Shown here piece by piece: positions 60,001 to 64,000 of a stretch of 64,000 nt of DNA (its first letter is position 1; each line of letters begins with the position of its first letter). The position numbers and the translations under genes are program-made. The stretch spans positions 20,279,001-20,343,000 of the forward strand of contig OX419755.1 of assembly GCA_948567375.1 (NCBI GenBank), read 5' to 3'. This stretch comes from Lunularia cruciata. Taxonomy: Eukaryota > Streptophyta > Marchantiopsida > Lunulariales > Lunulariaceae. The notes beneath the pieces were generated by a model, which was not told the DNA's origin, made no database searches, and was given only the letters and a program-made list of their open reading frames with translations.

Positions 60001-63000
60001 GCATCCAGCGAGGTGGAACAGGCCGCACTGTCCATTATAAAATAAATCAATCCAAAGTGAAAGGAGCTTGTGGAAACTCGCACGACCCGTAATGTGGACC
60101 AGCTTAGTTGAAACTTGTACTTCAATGAGATGACCCGGCAAGGAGACAAATGCGTTCATTTCCTGCAAGCTGGATCCACTAGAAATGGTAGCTTTGAAGC
60201 ACATTACAGCATAACAAAATTTCTCCGATTTTCTCTAAGCTGACTACTTCCATCGATCACAACATTGGAGAAATTTCTCCGAAAAGTAACCATGCCAATG
60301 AACTGTATGATTAAAAGCCAGTATAACCTGGAGCTGTTTAGAGGTAGTTAACAGATGCGATCACCACGTATGCAGATCCTCACTCACGAAGTGGAACTTA
60401 GCCTCTTCACCATCCTCGCACACCATTTCTTGGAACCCCCAATTTCAACTTGCATGAAAACCATGGAATGAGCAATTTAGGACCTGGCCTAGATCCCGTC
60501 AAAATAAGAAGACACTCCTTACGTGGCAATCTTTATGTGCTGAAAATTTGCATGTCAGACTCAAGGTCCGGCGTCACATCTGGAAATGGCACCGAACTTA
60601 GTCCTTGAGTGACTACAAGGGTAGAAAGTCTAGACCCATCTCTGCGCATCAATACAGAGATAGAGATGGATGTAGAGAAATGAGGACAGAAGCCGTTCGA
60701 TGAACGTGAGATCCAGAACTCATTGAATGCAAATGAGATGCAAGATACGTAAAGTATACAAGATTGCGAACATCTGATCGGATGATAGCATAAATAAACG
60801 TAACCTATAAACATATTAAGAGTAATACCTATAAACGATTAGCATGCATCGAAAAGCGGAAGCAGAACAACCATGCATGTAGAGAAAAAAATCAACAGGA
60901 AAAGCAGAGACCTGACGAGCCAGACGAGAAAGATTAAGATAAATTGAAGTCGAGAATCAATGTAGAAGCCTGGAAATCGAAAGTCGTGGAAGATCCGTGA
61001 GTCAGCCCGAGAGTTTGAAATCGCTCAGAGAACGAGGGAAGTAGAGCGAAGAGTTAGAGGACAGGATATGGATTATATCACAGCATGTGTTGGGAGATAG
61101 AGATGGATAATTCAATATCCCTATGCTACAGTGACGAGCAGGAGTATGAAGTCATTTACATAGCCCCCCCAACTCAAGTTCTCTTCCGTCTCGGATGCGA
61201 ACTTAATTGCACCTCCGGGAAGGAGGTGCTATATAAAAACCAAATCGCAAACAAAGAGAAGTAAGAATCATCAGAACATCAATGCCACTCGCAATCGTTC
61301 ACACTTCATGGCTACTCCTCAGAGAAAACTCATAAAGTTCACAAGGGGAAAAACAGCAAAACCAACAGAATGAATAGTGACCAAACTGAACCTACCAGGT
61401 TGACTGAACTGCAAAACAGACGCATGTACGCACAAGTAACGACCACTGTCCCGGCAGCGGGCTTAACGGAATTCTAGCTCAATGGCATCTTCATGGCACT
61501 GCTGGCAAGAAGTACGTACCATGTTCTTGGGAAGGGAAGGTTTCATAGGTATAAGCTGCCTCGACTGCTTCAATACTGAGTCTTCAAACCTCTGAGCTTC
61601 TGTTGGATACTGTGGACAATCCATAGCTAAGTCAGTTACCTCAACACATGTTCGATGTAAGAGGAATCAAAATGAGCAAAAAGCACGATTTCAGTTCCGC
61701 GGAAAGGTTCAGACCTGGGGAGGAGTGCGTACGCGTGGAGGATTTTGTGCAAGTGCTTCAGCCATCTTCGGGACAATAAGAGAAGGGCCACCAACTGTAG
61801 ACAGAGTTGATGCACCCGCACTCAAGGTGGGAACAGATGCACCTCCAGCTCCCATTCCATTGATGGAAGAGGTGCCAGTCAAACCAGCAGGTACTTCGGC
61901 CAATGCCGAGCTCCAGCCTTCTCCACCAATGCCACTTCCCCCTAAGCTCACGGAAGAAGGAACTGAACCAGATCCTAGAGCAACCGACGATATTCCAGGA
62001 GTAAAAGCTGATGGCCTTGTTCCGTCTGTCCTTGGAGAAGAACTCTGCCATGAAGGGGTGAGTCGGGGACTCAAGACAGCGACAGTCCCGTGACTGGATT
62101 GGACAGCCCCTTGCTTTTCCTGTGCTCCGAGAGATGGAAATTCCTTCTCAAACGCGGCTTTGTGCATACTGCTTGTGAGAGTTCCGACATTTGTTGGTGG
62201 TGCCGTTCGGAGTGTGCTCAGATCAGCTGGAGGTTTCTTATCACCATTCTCCAAAGCCCTGCCTGAGCCCATGGACTGAGTTCGCCGCAAAGGGTTTAGA
62301 GGGTCCGGGTCATATCTACCGGGGGGTCCTGCGATAGGTCTTCTGAAATTTGGGCCATCTAGGCGGTCTCTCTCTCTCTCGTCGCCTCCATAAGCAGATC
62401 CCCTATCTCTCTCCCTGTCACGAAACTCGCGGTCCCTCTCGGTCCCTCGCGGTTCATACTCCCAATCCCTGCTGTCTAAACCGTCATAGCTACCCCGGTA
62501 CCCAGAGGTGTTGCGGCCAAAGCTGGCATATCCTCGCGATTGGTAAGTATCAAATGGCCGCTCGCTTGCGCCTGTGTTGTTGCTGCCCCCCCTCCGAGAA
62601 GTAGAGTAATATGTGTTCCTGTCCGACGAAGCAGGATAACGTGGGGAATCATAATCTGGATGATTTATGCCAGCAGTTGCCCCATGTGCTTGAGAGCGCT
62701 GCCTTGAAGGAAATGAACCACCACCTTCATCTGGGTATAGACATATGTTAATCTTCTGTAAATGCGAAAGAAGAGACTAATGACACATTGACTAGGAAAT
62801 ACGGAGGGAGAGCAGACGCACAAGATAGCAAATCATCGAACGAAATAGGCCGGTATAAATCAACAAACAAACAAGAAAAAAGAAGTGCGGTGATTATCCC
62901 TCTTGGTATCCAAACTAAGCATACACGTTTAATTTCAAGTTCCGTCTAACAACACGTAGAAGAAAGTACTCATCAACCTCAGCGTTTCATTGAGCAAAGA

Positions 63001-63143
63001 AGTCATTAAGGGTACAGATATCCGGCAGAAAATGGTACAATACCTTGGTGGATGGGAGCTTGTGATTGATGGGTGGCCCCACCACCGCCACTAGCCCCCT
63101 TAAGCCATTCCGGCTTAAACCCCTTAAGCTCACTTCTCTCCAT
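57052..63143 (-). CDS. Vasculin-like / plant unknown low-complexity nuclear-type protein, 773 residues
   Basis: Five minus-strand exons join in frame: 63143-63044, 62730-61715, 61609-61520, 58308-57358 and 57216-57052. The start MERSELKGFKPEWLKG was chosen because the ATG upstream runs into a stop. Recognisable blocks are an Arg/Asp/Glu-rich stretch (residues ~120-145), AAFEKEFPSLG (~225-235), GEGWSSALAEVP (~303-314), MAEALAQNPPRVRTPPQ (~356-372), LKQSRQLIPMKPSLPK (exon 3), FFNALRRK, and the acidic EEEEAAFLRSLGWEE...GLTEEEINSFYQE at the end of exon 4. This order fits a family of uncharacterised plant proteins. The FPSLG and LGWEE boxes recall animal vasculin (GPBP1), a proposed GC-rich promoter regulator. 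Intron 3 (58309-61519) is filled with repeat family R. The likely role is nuclear regulation, by inference only. Confidence 0.88.
58760..61110 (-). repeat. Repeat family R in intron 3 of the vasculin-like gene
   Basis: Reverse complement of the repeats in the CBS intron, so again in sense relative to the host gene. Blocks seen on the plus strand are AGAAGCCGTTCTGGGAACGG, CAGAACTCATGAAATGCAAA, AGGCATAAATGCAACAAATT, CCAGTAAGCAGTGCGTGAAC and GGAACACTGTAGACGCG. A segment of about 213 bp is tandemly duplicated (from 58923 and from 59136). Terminal-block fragments recur near 59568 and 59850, and a diverged copy covers about 60660-61110. Confidence 0.82.
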
Positions 63144-64000
63144 CCCTGCCACAGACCATGATAGGTCTGTTGGCAGAAGACCGATGGTAACCTTCTCTTT
63201 CGGACCAATCTCTTCTCGCTAGGTTTACCCGAGCAATCCTTTGTTGTACACTGTCAATAAGACACCTCGAAATTTTACAAGGGTGACTAACGTGCAGTTA
63301 CGTGCGTCTCAAGCTTTGACCACCGCTTTTTATCGTTACCCAATTCACCCAGAGCAAGAGTGAAAGTAAGCAGCATCTAAGACTCAGTAAGCCATCGCCA
63401 GGATCTAGGTCAGTAAATTCTCCTCAGCTTGTATCATGTGATTCACTACAATTCCATATACAATTATTCACATCCCATGGATATTCTCGCACATGTGAGG
63501 AGTATAAGGGCACACAACAGTGCGCTGCTCCCCTACAGCCTCTGAAAGACTTCGCCTGTCGAAGTAAATCACTCACATCCGCTGTATCACTCGCTTGACC
63601 ATATCCTGAGAGAATCCTGTGCGCCTGTCCACACTTCTCGTCAATATACAAACACTACAACGAAATCCGACGCCACGAGAGAACTCTTGGCTTCTTGTTC
63701 TTGCCGACAGATCGAGGCCAATGTGGACTCCGTACCTAGCTACCAGTTATTATCAAGACCTTGCTTCTTCCCTGAATGTCTGGAGGTATCCTTTTCTTCT
63801 TATCCTTATCTTCGTTTTGTGTTACTCACAGGAGGTCTTCTGTAGAAACCCGACCGCCCGCCAATACTAGGTCAAATGCGAGAGGGGACCACAAATAGCT
63901 CGGCCTCGTGCAAAATCTCTAAACCTCTGCTGCAAAAGTGACAGCTGGGGCTGCATAATCAAGCAAGTGCCGCTGTTATGACGCCGAAAACTTAAGGCCC
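63144..64000 (-). promoter_or_regulatory. Upstream region of the vasculin-like gene
   Basis: Lies 5' of the start codon on the minus strand and must hold its leader and promoter unless a further untranslated exon exists. A plus-strand frame (63619-63870) has no motif. I see no convincing TATA box. Confidence 0.35.

Noticed and set aside
61725-62093. 122-codon plus-strand frame
   Set aside because: Antisense shadow of exon 2 of the vasculin-like gene, as are 57851-58153 and 62350-62604.

Overview
This is nuclear DNA of a land plant. It has intron-containing genes with GT-AG splice sites, two families known mainly from plants (a CBS/PB1 protein and a DCD-domain protein), and plant-type retrotransposon debris. 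Several traits suggest a seed-free plant such as a bryophyte, but that is a weak inference and I cannot name a species. No prokaryotic features, CRISPR array, rRNA or tRNA gene could be supported.

Layout. 1-15.4 kb is a retrotransposon graveyard: a decayed Ty3/gypsy element (minus strand, 1-4.0 kb), an inverted pair of LTR-like repeats (4.4-6.0 kb), a second decayed Ty3/gypsy element (6.0-9.2 kb), and three copies of one ~0.6-0.7 kb solo-LTR-like family, two of them with recognisable 5-bp target duplications. 15.5-35.4 kb is genic. A CBSCBSPB-type gene (16930-24334, plus strand, 14 exons) ends in two alternative tandem last exons. A DCD-domain gene (28395-32441, plus strand, 3 exons) follows. 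35.5-47.4 kb is a second mobile-element block. It is dominated by a non-LTR retrotransposon family with an N-terminal zinc-finger remnant, a reverse transcriptase and a C-terminal restriction-like endonuclease (REL). Two copies are interrupted by solo LTRs of the same family seen at 9-14 kb. An AT-rich stretch (40.7-43.0 kb) holds no recognisable gene. 47.4-57 kb contains one small two-coding-exon membrane-protein gene (51028-51857), preceded by a tandemly repeated promoter-like unit, and short 3'-end fragments of the non-LTR family. 57.0-63.1 kb carries a five-exon minus-strand gene for a 773-residue low-complexity protein resembling plant vasculin-like proteins.

The genes are not evidently in one pathway. 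The shared theme is the mobile-element landscape. One intron repeat family lies in sense orientation in large introns of both the CBS gene and the vasculin-like gene. The REL-type family has left everything from a 3.3 kb copy to 40-51 nt snippets flanked by target-site duplications. All exon boundaries were read by eye from splice consensus, frame continuity and protein-family expectation; no transcript data were available.
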